A stretch of 64,000 nt of DNA, taken from contig JAEEVF010000013.1 of assembly GCA_016290775.1 (NCBI GenBank), forward strand, positions 1-64,000, in the 5' to 3' direction. Below are positions 52,631 to 61,366 of the stretch, piece by piece; the first letter of the stretch is position 1, and every line of letters begins with the position of its first letter. Made by a program: the position numbers and the translations under genes. The notes beneath the pieces were generated by a model. The model made no database searches. It saw nothing but the letters and a program-made list of their open reading frames with translations, and was not told the origin of the DNA. The stretch is from Acetatifactor sp. (lineage in GTDB: Bacteria > Bacillota > Clostridia > Lachnospirales > Lachnospiraceae).

Positions 52631-53806
52631 ATGATTATCAAGAGACTGGAAGGAAAAGAGAGATTTGACGCATATATGACAGCCGTTTATTGCTTTCACA
52701 TGCGGGTGGAGGATCCGGAGGCGGAGCGGGCTGTTCATGAGGCCGATACGAAAGAGGATTGGGGTGCCTTTGATGAAAACGGCACTCTGATGGGCAGGAT
52801 TATCAATCACAAGTTTGATTTTTACTTGGATGGAAAGACCGTGAGATGCGGGGGCATCGGCGGAGTCGCAACGCTTCCGGAGTATCGGAATAAGGGCGTT
52901 GTGAAGGCAATCTTCAGGGAACTTTTGCCCGCGGCATATAAGGACGGCGAGGTGCTTTCGGCGCTGTATCCCTTCAAGCATGAGTTCTATCGTAAGCAGG
53001 GATATGAGGTCGTGCCGGCATGGAATGATTATTCCTTAACGCCGGGACTGCTCTGCAACTATCGCTTTGACGGAGAGGTTTGCAAGTACAACATGGGCGA
53101 TCCCGTGACGGATTTCATGACGGTGTACAACGCTTTCGCGCCGCAGTTTAACATGGCCTTGGCACGCACGGAGGCGTGTATGCAAGATCACCTGAAGGTG
53201 GACAAGCCTTATATTGACAGGAAGTTTTCCTATGTGATGAAGCAAGGCGGAAAGCCCATCGCGTATATCATTTTCACGGACATCAGGCATGATCCCGCAG
53301 CCATTTTGCAGGTGGAAGAATGTGCCTGGACGGGCCGTGAGGGCTTCCATGCCATCCTTGGATTTCTTGCAAGATTTGAGGCGGATTACGGCACGATCAA
53401 GCTGACTTTGCCGAAGGGAATTGACCTGCTTCGCGTGGTGCAGTCGCCCCTTGCATATGACATCGAAAAGATCCCGCAGCAGAACTTCATGGTCAGGGTG
53501 ATCAATGCGAAAAAGCTGTTAGAGGCAATTTACAAGCCCGCTGACTGTGACTTTACGATCAAGGTGAGTGACGAGCTGATCGCGGAAAATAACGCGACCT
53601 ATCGCGTGCAGGCCGATGGTGTTAAGGCAAGCAGAAAAGAGAAAGCAGACATGGAATTAAATGAGCGCGCACTTGCACAGCTGGCAGTAGGTTGCCTGAA
53701 TCTGGATGAGGCCATGCTTCGCAAGGACGTGACCATAAACGCGAAAGAAGAGATGCTCCGTCGCGTATTTGTGGAGAAAAAGATTTTTGTCGGAGAACAT
53801 TTTTAA
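52631..53806 (+). CDS. Eis-like GNAT acetyltransferase with SCP2-like C-terminal domain
   Basis: A 391-residue protein of the Eis architecture. The first GNAT has GGIGGVATLPEYRNKGVVKA and LYPFKHEFYRKQGYEVVPAW, a second GNAT-like half follows, and a sterol-carrier-like C-terminal domain starts at about 295 (DCDFTIKVSDELIAENNATY, LAQLAVGCLNLDEAML). Eis proteins acetylate aminoglycosides at several amines in mycobacteria; here the substrate is unknown. ATG 52631 follows AAAGGTGAAGAAC. An upstream in-frame extension overlaps the previous gene and is rejected. Confidence 0.9.
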   Translation: MIIKRLEGKERFDAYMTAVYCFHMRVEDPEAERAVHEADTKEDWGAFDENGTLMGRIINHKFDFYLDGKTVRCGGIGGVATLPEYRNKGVVKAIFRELLPAAYKDGEVLSALYPFKHEFYRKQGYEVVPAWNDYSLTPGLLCNYRFDGEVCKYNMGDPVTDFMTVYNAFAPQFNMALARTEACMQDHLKVDKPYIDRKFSYVMKQGGKPIAYIIFTDIRHDPAAILQVEECAWTGREGFHAILGFLARFEADYGTIKLTLPKGIDLLRVVQSPLAYDIEKIPQQNFMVRVINAKKLLEAIYKPADCDFTIKVSDELIAENNATYRVQADGVKASRKEKADMELNERALAQLAVGCLNLDEAMLRKDVTINAKEEMLRRVFVEKKIFVGEHF

Positions 53807-53832
53807 GCAAATCACAAAAGGGGGATAAAAAC

Positions 53833-54369
53833 ATGAAATTATTAGTGATCGACGTTCAAAAAGGAATTACGGACGAGGAATTATATGCATATGACAGCTT
53901 TGTTGCCAACGTTAAGACATTGATCGAGACCGCAAGAAAGAACGGTGTCGAGATCATATACGTCCAGCATGATGACGGACCTGGATCCGGATTCACCTTT
54001 GGAGATGAAGCCTTTGAGATTTCGGAGCTGTTTGCGCCGAAGGAAGGCGAAAAGATTTTCGTAAAAGAGATCAACAGCGCCTTTGGAAATAAGGAGTTTG
54101 CGGCATATCTGGAGAGCCAGGGTGACAAGGATCTGATGATCATTGGGCTGCAGACGAATTTTTGCATCGATGCGACCATCAAGTCGGCCTTTGAAAGAGG
54201 CTATAAGGTTTACGTGCCGGATGGAGCAAATTCTACGTTCGACAATGATTATATGACTGGCGAGACGACCTGTAAGTATTACAACGATTTTATTTGGCCG
54301 AGTCGCTTTGTGGACAGCATTTACATGGAGGATGCCATTGCCCTGCTGGAGGGAAAGAGCATCGAATGA
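53833..54369 (+). CDS. isochorismatase-like cysteine hydrolase
   Basis: A 178-residue cytoplasmic hydrolase. The catalytic triad is visible as Asp7 (LLVIDVQKG), the Lys of FVKEINSAF and the Cys of GLQTNFCIDATIKSA. Relatives hydrolyse amides such as nicotinamide or act on isochorismate; the substrate is not decided. AAAAGGGGGATAAAAAC precedes the ATG. It lies 26 bases after the Eis-like gene and 22 before the next methyltransferase, in a run of same-direction genes. Confidence 0.92.
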   Translation: MKLLVIDVQKGITDEELYAYDSFVANVKTLIETARKNGVEIIYVQHDDGPGSGFTFGDEAFEISELFAPKEGEKIFVKEINSAFGNKEFAAYLESQGDKDLMIIGLQTNFCIDATIKSAFERGYKVYVPDGANSTFDNDYMTGETTCKYYNDFIWPSRFVDSIYMEDAIALLEGKSIE

Positions 54370-54391
54370 AGATTTTTGAGAGGTAAGAGAA

Positions 54392-55192
54392 ATGGAAAAA
54401 TACATTGAAGGCAATAAGGCCGCTTGGGAGGAAGCCTTTGAAAACAGGGATGCTTCCTGGGGAGCGGACGTCGTAGAAAAAATCCAGAAGGAAGAATATG
54501 CATTCTTCAATCAGGAGACGGCGGACATACTTAAGTCGATCAACACGGAGGGCATGGTGATCGGCCAGTTTTGCTGTAATAACGGTCGTGAGCTCCTTGC
54601 CCTTGTGAAAAGCGGAAAGGCAAAGAAGGGCGTCGGCTTTGACATTGCTGAGAATCAGGTGGCGTTTGCCAACGAAAAGGCAAAGGAACTAAACCTGCCC
54701 TGTGAATTTGAGGCTGCCAATATCTATGACATTGATGACAGGCACAAGGAAGAGTTTGACTTGGCGCTCATCACCATAGGCGCGCTCTGCTGGTTTGAGG
54801 ATCTGGATAAGTTCTTTGCCATCGTGGCAAAGTGCATGAAGCCTGGTGCGATCATTGTGATCAATGAGCAGCACCCGTGCACGAACATGCTTGCAACCGC
54901 GGGGGATGAGCCCTATTCTCCGGACCACAAGAAGGAGTGCCACTATTCCTATTTTGAACATAAGTGGGAAAGCAACGGAGGCATGTACTACATGACTCAG
55001 AAGTGCTACAAGTCCAAGACGTTTACCGACTATACCCATTCCATGTCGGAGATCATGACGGGAATGTGCAATAACGGGATCGTCATTACGGGAATGCAGG
55101 AGTTTGACCATGACCTTAGCGGAGGCTTTGGCGAGGTCGATCAGAGCGGATTCCCGCTTTCCATGATCATCAAGGGAAGAAAAGACAGGTAA
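54392..55192 (+). CDS. class I SAM-dependent methyltransferase
   Basis: A 266-residue protein. Motif I is unusual: VIGQFCCNNGRELLAL in place of the glycine-rich LDLGCGxG, followed by GVGFDIAENQVAFA (acidic ribose-binding end) and DLALITIGALCWFEDLDKFF. The fold still reads as a UbiE-like small-molecule methyltransferase. Substrate unknown. AGAGGTAAGAGAA precedes the ATG. Confidence 0.85.
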   Translation: MEKYIEGNKAAWEEAFENRDASWGADVVEKIQKEEYAFFNQETADILKSINTEGMVIGQFCCNNGRELLALVKSGKAKKGVGFDIAENQVAFANEKAKELNLPCEFEAANIYDIDDRHKEEFDLALITIGALCWFEDLDKFFAIVAKCMKPGAIIVINEQHPCTNMLATAGDEPYSPDHKKECHYSYFEHKWESNGGMYYMTQKCYKSKTFTDYTHSMSEIMTGMCNNGIVITGMQEFDHDLSGGFGEVDQSGFPLSMIIKGRKDR

Positions 55193-55226
55193 TGATCGTG
55201 ACAAACCATTAGAAAAGGACGAAGAG

Positions 55227-56657
55227 ATGAAAGTAAAAGAAAGCGAATACTTAAAAGCAAAAAAACCGATACTGCAAAAGCTGCTGAATAAGCTTCTTGC
55301 TAAGTATGAATATGCTTCCATTCTGGCAAATGACTCAAAGAGCACCAACTATAGTGTCTCGAAGGCGGGTACCAGTATTTATGAGGACGGGACGTTATCT
55401 GAGCGGGGCTTTTGCGTGAAGGTATATGACAACGGAAAAGCGGCAGAGTACAGTTTCAATGCCATCGAAGAGGACACCATAGGCGAGGTATTCGGTGAGA
55501 TCACGGAAAGACTGGATGCTCTTGGGAAGACCTTGCCTGAAGGAGTTACGGCCTTTCGCTTTGACGGCGTGGAAGATGAGAAGCTCTTTATCAACGAAAG
55601 CACGGAATATGCTGTCGATCCCGAGGAAAAGGGAGATAACGACATCATTGATCTTTTAACGCGTATTTCGGAAAAGGGTCGCGCATTTGATGAAAAGATC
55701 ATAGACTGCCACGTGGCATTCTCGTATCAGAAGTACTCCAAGATGTTCCTGTCCAAGAATAAGGATCTTACTCAGAACATTTTATGGTCGTGCGGTTATA
55801 TCGTGGCCATGGCAAAGGACGGAGAAGAGATCCAGAACGGATATAAGCCCGTGTCCATGCTGGGCGGCATCGAAGTGCTGGATCCCTTGGAGGATAAGCT
55901 GGAGGAAGCATGTAAGATCGCGATGGATCTTCTTTCGGCAGAGCCAATGATCCCGGGGGAATATGACTGCATCTGCGAGCCAGACATTACCGGCATGATC
56001 GTGCACGAAGCATTCGGACATGGCGTTGAGATGGACATGTTCGTAAAGGACAGGGCGCAGGCCAAGGACTTTATTGGAAAGCAGGTGGCCTCTGAACTGA
56101 TCACCATGCATGACGGCGCATGCACGATCCCACAGGTGGCAACTTACTTTTTCGACGATGAGGGAGTGCCCGCGCATGATACCGTCATTATCGAGAAAGG
56201 GATCTTAAAGACCGGTATCTGCGATGCGCAGTCAGCCATGCATCTGGGGATAGCGGGCACAGGCAACGGCAGACGCCAGGACACCACAAGAAAAGCGTAC
56301 ACCAGAATGACCAATACCATATTTGAAGCTGGGACTAGCAAGGTGGAGGACATGATCGCGTCCGTTAAATACGGATTTTTGCTCTGCCAGGCGTCCTCGG
56401 GCATGGAGGATCCCAAGAACTGGGGCATCCAGATCATGGCTGACATGGCAAGGGAGATCAAAGACGGTAAGCTTACGGGAAAGGTTTTCTCGCCGATCGT
56501 TATGACGGGCTATGTGCCGGATCTGTTAAAGTCGATCTCCATGATATCAGATCAGATCGAAGCAGGAGGTACCGGTTATTGCGCCAAGGGCGAAAAAGAG
56601 CTGGTCAAGGTATCGGACGGCGGCCCGTATATCAAAGCAAGGATCAGATTAGGGTAA
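55227..56657 (+). CDS. tldD: TldD family metallopeptidase
   Basis: TldD and TldE form a zinc protease complex that removes leader peptides or degrades unfolded peptides, best known for microcin B17 maturation. The 476-residue protein carries the metal motif VHEAFGHGVEMD (His260, Glu261, His264) and the glycine-rich GIAGTGNGRRQDTTRKAYTR. All catalytic residues are present. Its neighbour 25 bases downstream is the TldE partner. No RiPP precursor or synthetase is evident beside it. Confidence 0.93.
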   Translation: MKVKESEYLKAKKPILQKLLNKLLAKYEYASILANDSKSTNYSVSKAGTSIYEDGTLSERGFCVKVYDNGKAAEYSFNAIEEDTIGEVFGEITERLDALGKTLPEGVTAFRFDGVEDEKLFINESTEYAVDPEEKGDNDIIDLLTRISEKGRAFDEKIIDCHVAFSYQKYSKMFLSKNKDLTQNILWSCGYIVAMAKDGEEIQNGYKPVSMLGGIEVLDPLEDKLEEACKIAMDLLSAEPMIPGEYDCICEPDITGMIVHEAFGHGVEMDMFVKDRAQAKDFIGKQVASELITMHDGACTIPQVATYFFDDEGVPAHDTVIIEKGILKTGICDAQSAMHLGIAGTGNGRRQDTTRKAYTRMTNTIFEAGTSKVEDMIASVKYGFLLCQASSGMEDPKNWGIQIMADMAREIKDGKLTGKVFSPIVMTGYVPDLLKSISMISDQIEAGGTGYCAKGEKELVKVSDGGPYIKARIRLG

Positions 56658-56682
56658 CGCATCGAAACGAGTGAGGTACAAT

Positions 56683-57978
56683 ATGAAAGAAAAAATCCTG
56701 GCCTCCTTAAAGAGGCTGAACATTGAAGAATATATCATCAACGTCACGTCCTATAAAAGTGCTCAGATGTTCTTTGTGAAAAAGAGCCTGGATTGCAAGA
56801 GAGCGGAGAATACGAAAACATATAACGTAAGAGTTTATAGGTCTTTTGAGAAAAACGGCAAAGAGATGAAAGGAAGCTCCTCCGTATTTGTTTATGACGG
56901 CATGACCGATGAGGAGATCGATGCTAGTTTGGGCCGCGCGTATCTTGCAGCATCCTTTGTATGCAACCCGACGTTTGAGCTTATGGAATGCACCGAAAAC
57001 AAGTTTATCACCATGGAATCGGGCCTGTTTGACCATACGCTGGAAGAGTGCTGCGAGAAGGCTTCGGAAGCGCTGTTTGCAGAGGATAACAGAAGTGACG
57101 CATTTATCAATTCGGCGGAAATATTCGCTTATGAGACAAACGTCGAGATCATATCCTCCACTGGCATTGATTCCGGATATACCAAGAGAAAGATCAGTGG
57201 TGAATTTGTGGCGCAGTGCAAAGAGCCGCAGGACGTGGAGACTTATAAAGACTTTCAATACTATGATCTTGACTGCGAATCGCTAAAGTCACTGGTTCGC
57301 AAAACGCTGGAATATACCCTCGAGAGGGCAAAGGCAACGCAGGCTCCTAAGGCCGGAAAATACAGAGTGATCATCAGTGATCATTACGTATGCAGCGTCT
57401 TTAGCTATTATATGGGAAGGGCGCAGGCACCCTATATCTATGCAGGGTATTCCACGTTTGAAGTGGGGCAGAACGTTCAGGCAGTGAATGCGGAAGGCGA
57501 ATCCGCAGACGTTAAGGGTGACAAGGTCAGTATGACGCTTGTGCCGACCGAGCCTATGAGCGATGAAGGGATCTGGCAGCAGGAGCGCGAATTGCTGGAT
57601 GAGGGCGTGCTGAAAACCTATCATGGCGGACTACGTTTTTCAAGATACTTAGGGATCGAGCCGACGGGATATTTTGGGTGCATAAAGGTGGCGCCAGGTT
57701 CGATGTCGGTGGAAGACATGAAAAAAGAGCCCTATCTTTGGGTCGTGAATTTCTCCGATTTTACGCTGGATGATTTCACGGGGCACTTTGGCGGCGAGAT
57801 CAGACTTGCCTTCCTTTTTGACGGCGAGAAGGTGACGCCGGTAACCGGCGGTTCCATCAACGGAAGCATCATAGATTCACAGACAAACATGCATTTTTCA
57901 AAAGAGATTCAGAAATCCGCTAATTTTATGGGGCCTTACGCCATGTGCTTTGAGGATGTATCGGTAGCGGGTGTATAA
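56683..57978 (+). CDS. tldE: TldE/PmbA family protein, partner of TldD
   Basis: A 431-residue protein of the TldE/PmbA type, which lacks the HExxxH metal motif and forms the non-catalytic half of the TldD/E complex. Visible are the N-terminal TYNVRVYRSFEKNGKEMKGS strand region, SSTGIDSGYTKRKISGEF, and a C-terminal GGEIRLAFLFDGEKVTPVTG followed by GSINGSI. ATG 56683 has GTGAGG upstream and is preferred to GTG 56671. It is co-transcribed with tldD. Confidence 0.9.
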   Translation: MKEKILASLKRLNIEEYIINVTSYKSAQMFFVKKSLDCKRAENTKTYNVRVYRSFEKNGKEMKGSSSVFVYDGMTDEEIDASLGRAYLAASFVCNPTFELMECTENKFITMESGLFDHTLEECCEKASEALFAEDNRSDAFINSAEIFAYETNVEIISSTGIDSGYTKRKISGEFVAQCKEPQDVETYKDFQYYDLDCESLKSLVRKTLEYTLERAKATQAPKAGKYRVIISDHYVCSVFSYYMGRAQAPYIYAGYSTFEVGQNVQAVNAEGESADVKGDKVSMTLVPTEPMSDEGIWQQERELLDEGVLKTYHGGLRFSRYLGIEPTGYFGCIKVAPGSMSVEDMKKEPYLWVVNFSDFTLDDFTGHFGGEIRLAFLFDGEKVTPVTGGSINGSIIDSQTNMHFSKEIQKSANFMGPYAMCFEDVSVAGV

Positions 57979-57996
57979 GAAAAAAGGAGTAAAGAA

Positions 57997-58581
57997 ATGG
58001 GATATAAAATCGTGCCACTGCCGAAGGAGCAGTGGAAGGGCGTGCCCATTCTGATGAGATACACGACGGAGGAATACTTTGATCTGGAAGTATCGGAGAA
58101 TGCGGACGCATTTGAAGCAAAAATGGTAAAGAAGAAGTTTGAGACGCCGGTGACGCATTCACCGGAGGAATATGACTTCCCCGACGGCCTGTATCAGGAT
58201 CACTGGGAGAAGGCCGAAGCTTACGGCATTTACCGCGAGGAGGACGGGAAGAAGATTTTGATGGCATGCATCGAAGTCTGCCCGGAGGAGTGGAGCAATC
58301 GCCTGATGGTGACGGAGCTTTGGGTGGATGATTCCCTGCACAGACAGGGCATTGGTACCGCGCTCATGAACAAGGCCAAGGAGGTCGCGAAGGAGCAGGG
58401 CCGCAGGGCCATCATTTTGGAGACCCAGTCCTGTAACGTCAGGGCCATCGCGTTTTATCGCTCTCAGGGATTCCGACTGATCGGATTTGATTCCTGCTGC
58501 TATACAAACCGCGACGTGGAAAGACGCGAGATCCGCTTTAACATGGGATTCTTTATGGACCAGCGAGAGGGCAGATGGTAG
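57997..58581 (+). CDS. GNAT acetyltransferase resembling streptothricin acetyltransferases
   Basis: A 194-residue GNAT. VTELWVDDSLHRQGIGTALM is the acetyl-CoA site, and IILETQSCNVRAIAFYRSQG with LIGFDSCCYTNRDVERREIR gives the Sat-like C-terminal pattern. Streptothricin resistance is a possibility but not proven by sequence; many homologues have no known substrate. AAAAAAGGAGTAAAGAA precedes the ATG. Three repeat copies begin three bases after its stop. Confidence 0.88.
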   Translation: MGYKIVPLPKEQWKGVPILMRYTTEEYFDLEVSENADAFEAKMVKKKFETPVTHSPEEYDFPDGLYQDHWEKAEAYGIYREEDGKKILMACIEVCPEEWSNRLMVTELWVDDSLHRQGIGTALMNKAKEVAKEQGRRAIILETQSCNVRAIAFYRSQGFRLIGFDSCCYTNRDVERREIRFNMGFFMDQREGRW

Positions 58582-58584
58582 GAT

Positions 58585-58613
58585 GTGCCAACGGGGACGG
58601 TTCTTTTTGGCAC
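58585..58613 (+). repeat. 29-base dispersed repeat, copy 5 (+)
   Basis: Same sequence as copy 3. It is the first of a three-copy block and starts three bases after the GNAT stop. Confidence 0.95.
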
Positions 58614-58617
58614 GTTT

Positions 58618-58646
58618 GTGCCATTGGGGACGGTTCCTGGTGGCAC
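58618..58646 (+). repeat. 29-base dispersed repeat, copy 6 (+, CCTGG variant)
   Basis: GTGCCATTGGGGACGGTT followed by CCTGGTGGCAC. It pairs with copy 7. The 62-base pair is identical to the pair at 60004-60065. Confidence 0.95.
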
Positions 58647-58650
58647 AAAC

Positions 58651-58679
58651 GTGCCAAAAAGAACCGTCCCCAGTGGCAC
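58651..58679 (-). repeat. 29-base dispersed repeat, copy 7 (-)
   Basis: Reverse orientation; it abuts the truncated gene that follows. Confidence 0.95.
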
Positions 58680-58681
58680 AT

Positions 58682-58912
58682 ACGCTGGGAGACCTTTTAG
58701 ACATTTACTTTGGGAAAAAATCCTATGCGACCTATGATAAGTCAGCGCTTCAGTGGAACCAGTTTGTTCATGACTTTTGCGCGGATGAGGCGACGAAAGG
58801 ATTTGAAAACAAGTTGGAGACAGCTGCCGCTCTCTGGAAGATCGTTAGGGATTCTGACAGGGAGAAAAAGTATTCCAGGGCGCTACTTAAGGAATTTCGA
58901 AAAGAGCTGTGA
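58682..58912 (+). pseudogene. 3' remnant of a gene cut at a repeat copy
   Basis: An open frame encoding about 76 residues, TLGDLLDIYFGKKSYATYDK and onward to a KEFRKEL end, has the composition of a real alpha-helical protein C-terminus. It begins within two bases of repeat copy 7. No ribosome binding site or start codon follows the repeat; the upstream in-frame extension is only repeat sequence and the antisense of nothing recognisable. The most likely reading is a gene whose 5' part was lost where the repeat now lies. The family was not identified. Confidence 0.6.
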
Positions 58913-58962
58913 AAATGTATTAGAGGATGTTGTAATTTTCGAAAAAGATTTGGGGGAGAAAA

Positions 58963-59997
58963 ATGAATTCGGTTCATCAAAAGATAGTGGATGCTGTTTT
59001 GGAAAAGGCGAATAAGGAATGTCCAGATGCGTTGGACGCGGTTGCAGTCTACGGCTCGGTTTGCACGGGGGACGTGCATGACCATTCAGATCTTGACCTG
59101 CTGATTTTGATCAATGATCCCAAGGGATATGCGTTGGCAAAAGCATTTATCTTGGATGACGAGGCGATCGGTTATGACATCTATTGCACGAGTTGGGAAA
59201 TGCTGGAGGAGGATGCAAATTGCGGTCATGCTCACCTTAGCAAGCTGATGGATTCCGAGATGCTTTACGTGCGCGACGAGAGCGTGACGGAGCGTCTGGA
59301 GGGCCTGAAAGATAAGGCGAGGGAGATCCTTGGCTCTGATAAGCGATTTGAGTTGGTCGCAGGGATTCGAGAGGAACTTTGTAAGGTTTATGGACATGCT
59401 TTTGTAGCAGAGACCATTGGACAGCTTCGTAGTTGGGCGGCATATATGATCACGCTTAGCTTAGATGCCATGATGCTTTGGAATGGTACATATTTTAAGC
59501 GCGGTGTCAAAAGAAGCTTTGAGGAACTAGATGGGCTCGATATTCCAGATGATTTCGAGACGAATATCATGAAGATCGTGCGGGCGACAAGTTTTATTGA
59601 GCTAGGGATTGCGCTGGGAACGCTGTTTAAGTCGGTCATGCGCTTTACGGAGCGCAGAACGAGAAAGGACGTGCCTTCGAGGGAGAAGCTTGCGGGTACC
59701 TACGAGGAGATGTTTTCCAACTGGAGAAATAAGATGCCTGAGGCTACTGAACGCGGAGATGCTTTCGCGTCCTTCATGAACCTGGCATCCTTGCAATTCA
59801 TGCTTGAGGAGATTGCTTCAGAGAATGCCATTCCGAAATTTCAGGTGATGGAAGAATTTGACGCAAACGACCTGGCGAAAAATGCGAAGCTCTTTGATGA
59901 CGCACTTGAGGATTACCGTCAGGAATATGACAAGCTCGGCATGGAGGTCAGGCACTTTGATCACGTGGATGCTTTTCTAAAGGCATACATGGAATGA
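58963..59997 (+). CDS. nucleotidyltransferase domain protein (NTP_transf_2 type)
   Basis: A 344-residue protein. The N-terminal catalytic block AVYGSVCTGDVHDHSDLDLL carries the GS and the two aspartates of polymerase-beta-like nucleotidyltransferases. The C-terminal two-thirds is helical (AETIGQLRSWAAYMITLSLD, SFIELGIALGTLFKSVMRF), similar to antibiotic nucleotidyltransferases or KNTase-like proteins. Substrate unknown. TTTGGGGGAGAAAA precedes the ATG. A repeat pair follows seven bases after the stop. Confidence 0.87.
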   Translation: MNSVHQKIVDAVLEKANKECPDALDAVAVYGSVCTGDVHDHSDLDLLILINDPKGYALAKAFILDDEAIGYDIYCTSWEMLEEDANCGHAHLSKLMDSEMLYVRDESVTERLEGLKDKAREILGSDKRFELVAGIREELCKVYGHAFVAETIGQLRSWAAYMITLSLDAMMLWNGTYFKRGVKRSFEELDGLDIPDDFETNIMKIVRATSFIELGIALGTLFKSVMRFTERRTRKDVPSREKLAGTYEEMFSNWRNKMPEATERGDAFASFMNLASLQFMLEEIASENAIPKFQVMEEFDANDLAKNAKLFDDALEDYRQEYDKLGMEVRHFDHVDAFLKAYME

Positions 59998-60003
59998 GGT
60001 TAT

Positions 60004-60032
60004 GTGCCATTGGGGACGGTTCCTGGTGGCAC
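60004..60032 (+). repeat. 29-base dispersed repeat, copy 8 (+, CCTGG variant)
   Basis: Identical to copy 6. It starts seven bases after the nucleotidyltransferase stop. Confidence 0.95.
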
Positions 60033-60036
60033 AAAC

Positions 60037-60065
60037 GTGCCAAAAAGAACCGTCCCCAGTGGCAC
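60037..60065 (-). repeat. 29-base dispersed repeat, copy 9 (-)
   Basis: Identical to copy 7, with the same four-base spacer. A second TGGCAC follows at 60069-60074. Confidence 0.95.
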
Positions 60066-60090
60066 AGGTGGCACATAGGAGAGGTAAGAA

Positions 60091-60672
60091 ATGGCAAATA
60101 TTTATATGATTTCGGGGCCGTGTGGATGCGGGAAATCAACGCTGGCGGATGCATATGCAAAGCATATGGTGAGGGAGGAGAAGCGAGATCAAGTTTACGT
60201 GATCCACGGCGATGATTTTCACGCGGGATTTGTGCTGCGGTCCTATGAGGTAGAAGACTTTTGGCAGAACGGACAGGCTGCGAATCAAATCGAATGGCTT
60301 GAGATTTTGAAGTTTAACTGGGAGTGCATCATCGACGTGGCGGGAAAGGTTCTGGCCCGCGGTTTGGACGTGGTGATCGATTACATTGTTGAAGACGAGC
60401 TGCCGCTTTTGCAAAAGCTGGCGAAGGAGCACGAGGCGAAGTTATATTATATCGTGCTCACGGCGTCTGCCGAAGCGATCACAAAGCGTATCGAGGAGCG
60501 CGGCGACAAGGAAATGGTGGAGAGAGCGCTATTCTTAAAAAACAAGCTCGATCATCTTCCGGAGAACCAGGGACACCTCTTGGACAACACGGGAAAGACC
60601 GTGGAAGAGGAAGTCGCGGAATTGGCAAAAAGCATGGAGAAATACTGTGCCAAAGGGGACGGTTCTTTTTGA
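60091..60672 (+). CDS. P-loop kinase-like protein with a repeat-derived C-terminus
   Basis: A 193-residue kinase: MISGPCGCGKSTLADAYAKH is the Walker A region, VIHGDDFHAGF the substrate segment, LDVVIDYIVEDELPLL Walker B-like and LTASAEAITKRIEERGDKEM the lid. Substrate unknown. AGGAGAGGTAAGAA precedes the ATG. The last eight codons (AKGDGSF and stop, with part of the preceding Cys) are written by repeat copy 10, which supplies the TGA. The native tail was probably replaced by insertion. Confidence 0.87.
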   Translation: MANIYMISGPCGCGKSTLADAYAKHMVREEKRDQVYVIHGDDFHAGFVLRSYEVEDFWQNGQAANQIEWLEILKFNWECIIDVAGKVLARGLDVVIDYIVEDELPLLQKLAKEHEAKLYYIVLTASAEAITKRIEERGDKEMVERALFLKNKLDHLPENQGHLLDNTGKTVEEEVAELAKSMEKYCAKGDGSF

Positions 60673-60676
60673 CTCA
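60647..60676 (+). repeat. 29-base dispersed repeat, copy 10 (+), decayed 3' end
   Basis: GTGCCAAAGGGGACGGTT then CTTTTTGACTCA in place of the usual TTGGCAC end. It overlaps the kinase stop codon. Confidence 0.85.
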
Positions 60677-60705
60677 TTCAATGGAAAAACAACAAAGAGG
60701 AAAAC

Positions 60706-60734
60706 GTGCCAAAAAGAACCGTCCCCAGTGGCAC
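60706..60734 (-). repeat. 29-base dispersed repeat, copy 11 (-)
   Basis: Pairs with copy 10 across 29 bases. It ends 14 bases before the next ATG, directly before GCTGAGAGGAG. Confidence 0.95.
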
Positions 60735-60748
60735 GCTGAGAGGAGAAT

Positions 60749-61282
60749 ATGAAAACAAAAGTTTATTATGACGACGGATCGCTTAAGGTCCGCAGCATGG
60801 TGCCGGAGGACGCGAAGGTCTTTTATGACACGTATCTGTCCTATGGCTGGCACCCGCAGCTGGAGACTTACGAGAATTATTACAAGGAGCAGGAGGCGGG
60901 CGAGCGCATCATGTTTATCCCGGAGTATGAAGGCAAGGTCGCAGGGATCTGCACGCTTGTCCTAAAGCCTTCGGAGGGTCCGCTGGCGGGCAAGGGATGG
61001 CCGGAGATCGTTGATTTCTGCGTGTTCTTTCACCTGCACAAGAAGGGGATCGGAAATAAGATTTTGGACGTAGTTGAGGCAGAAGCAGCGAAGATTTCGG
61101 ATCACGTATTTCTGGCGGTTGGCGTGCATAGCGGCTACGGCGCGGCGCAGAGGATTTACGTAAAGCGAGGGTATATACCGGACGGGACTGGCGTGTGGTA
61201 TCAGGGAAAGCAGCTGGACCAGTACGCGCCTTGCGTTAACGATGATGACTTGCTGCTGTTTATGTCGAAAAAAATCAAGTAA
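60749..61282 (+). CDS. GNAT family N-acetyltransferase
   Basis: A 177-residue GNAT: LKVRSMVPEDAKVFYDTYLS, GKVAGICTLVLKP, IVDFCVFFHLHKKGIGNKIL (acetyl-CoA loop, with K-K-G-I-G) and GYGAAQRIYVKRGYIPDGTG. Substrate unknown. GAGAGGAGAAT precedes the ATG. It is flanked by single - oriented repeat copies on both sides. Confidence 0.9.
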   Translation: MKTKVYYDDGSLKVRSMVPEDAKVFYDTYLSYGWHPQLETYENYYKEQEAGERIMFIPEYEGKVAGICTLVLKPSEGPLAGKGWPEIVDFCVFFHLHKKGIGNKILDVVEAEAAKISDHVFLAVGVHSGYGAAQRIYVKRGYIPDGTGVWYQGKQLDQYAPCVNDDDLLLFMSKKIK

Positions 61283-61322
61283 CGGGATTCATGTTATGGT
61301 AGAATATTCACTGAAGGGGAAT

Positions 61323-61351
61323 GAGCCAAAAAGAACCGTCCCCAGTGGCAC
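61323..61351 (-). repeat. 29-base dispersed repeat, copy 12 (-)
   Basis: Begins GAGCCA rather than GTGCCA. It has no + partner in the preceding spacer. It ends 15 bases before the next ATG. Confidence 0.9.
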
Positions 61352-61366
61352 GAATTTGGAGGTAAA

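Noticed and set aside
58159..58704. - strand frame of 181 codons crossing repeat copies
   Set aside because: It consists of antisense GNAT sequence joined to repeat sequence; the repeat happens to be open in several frames.
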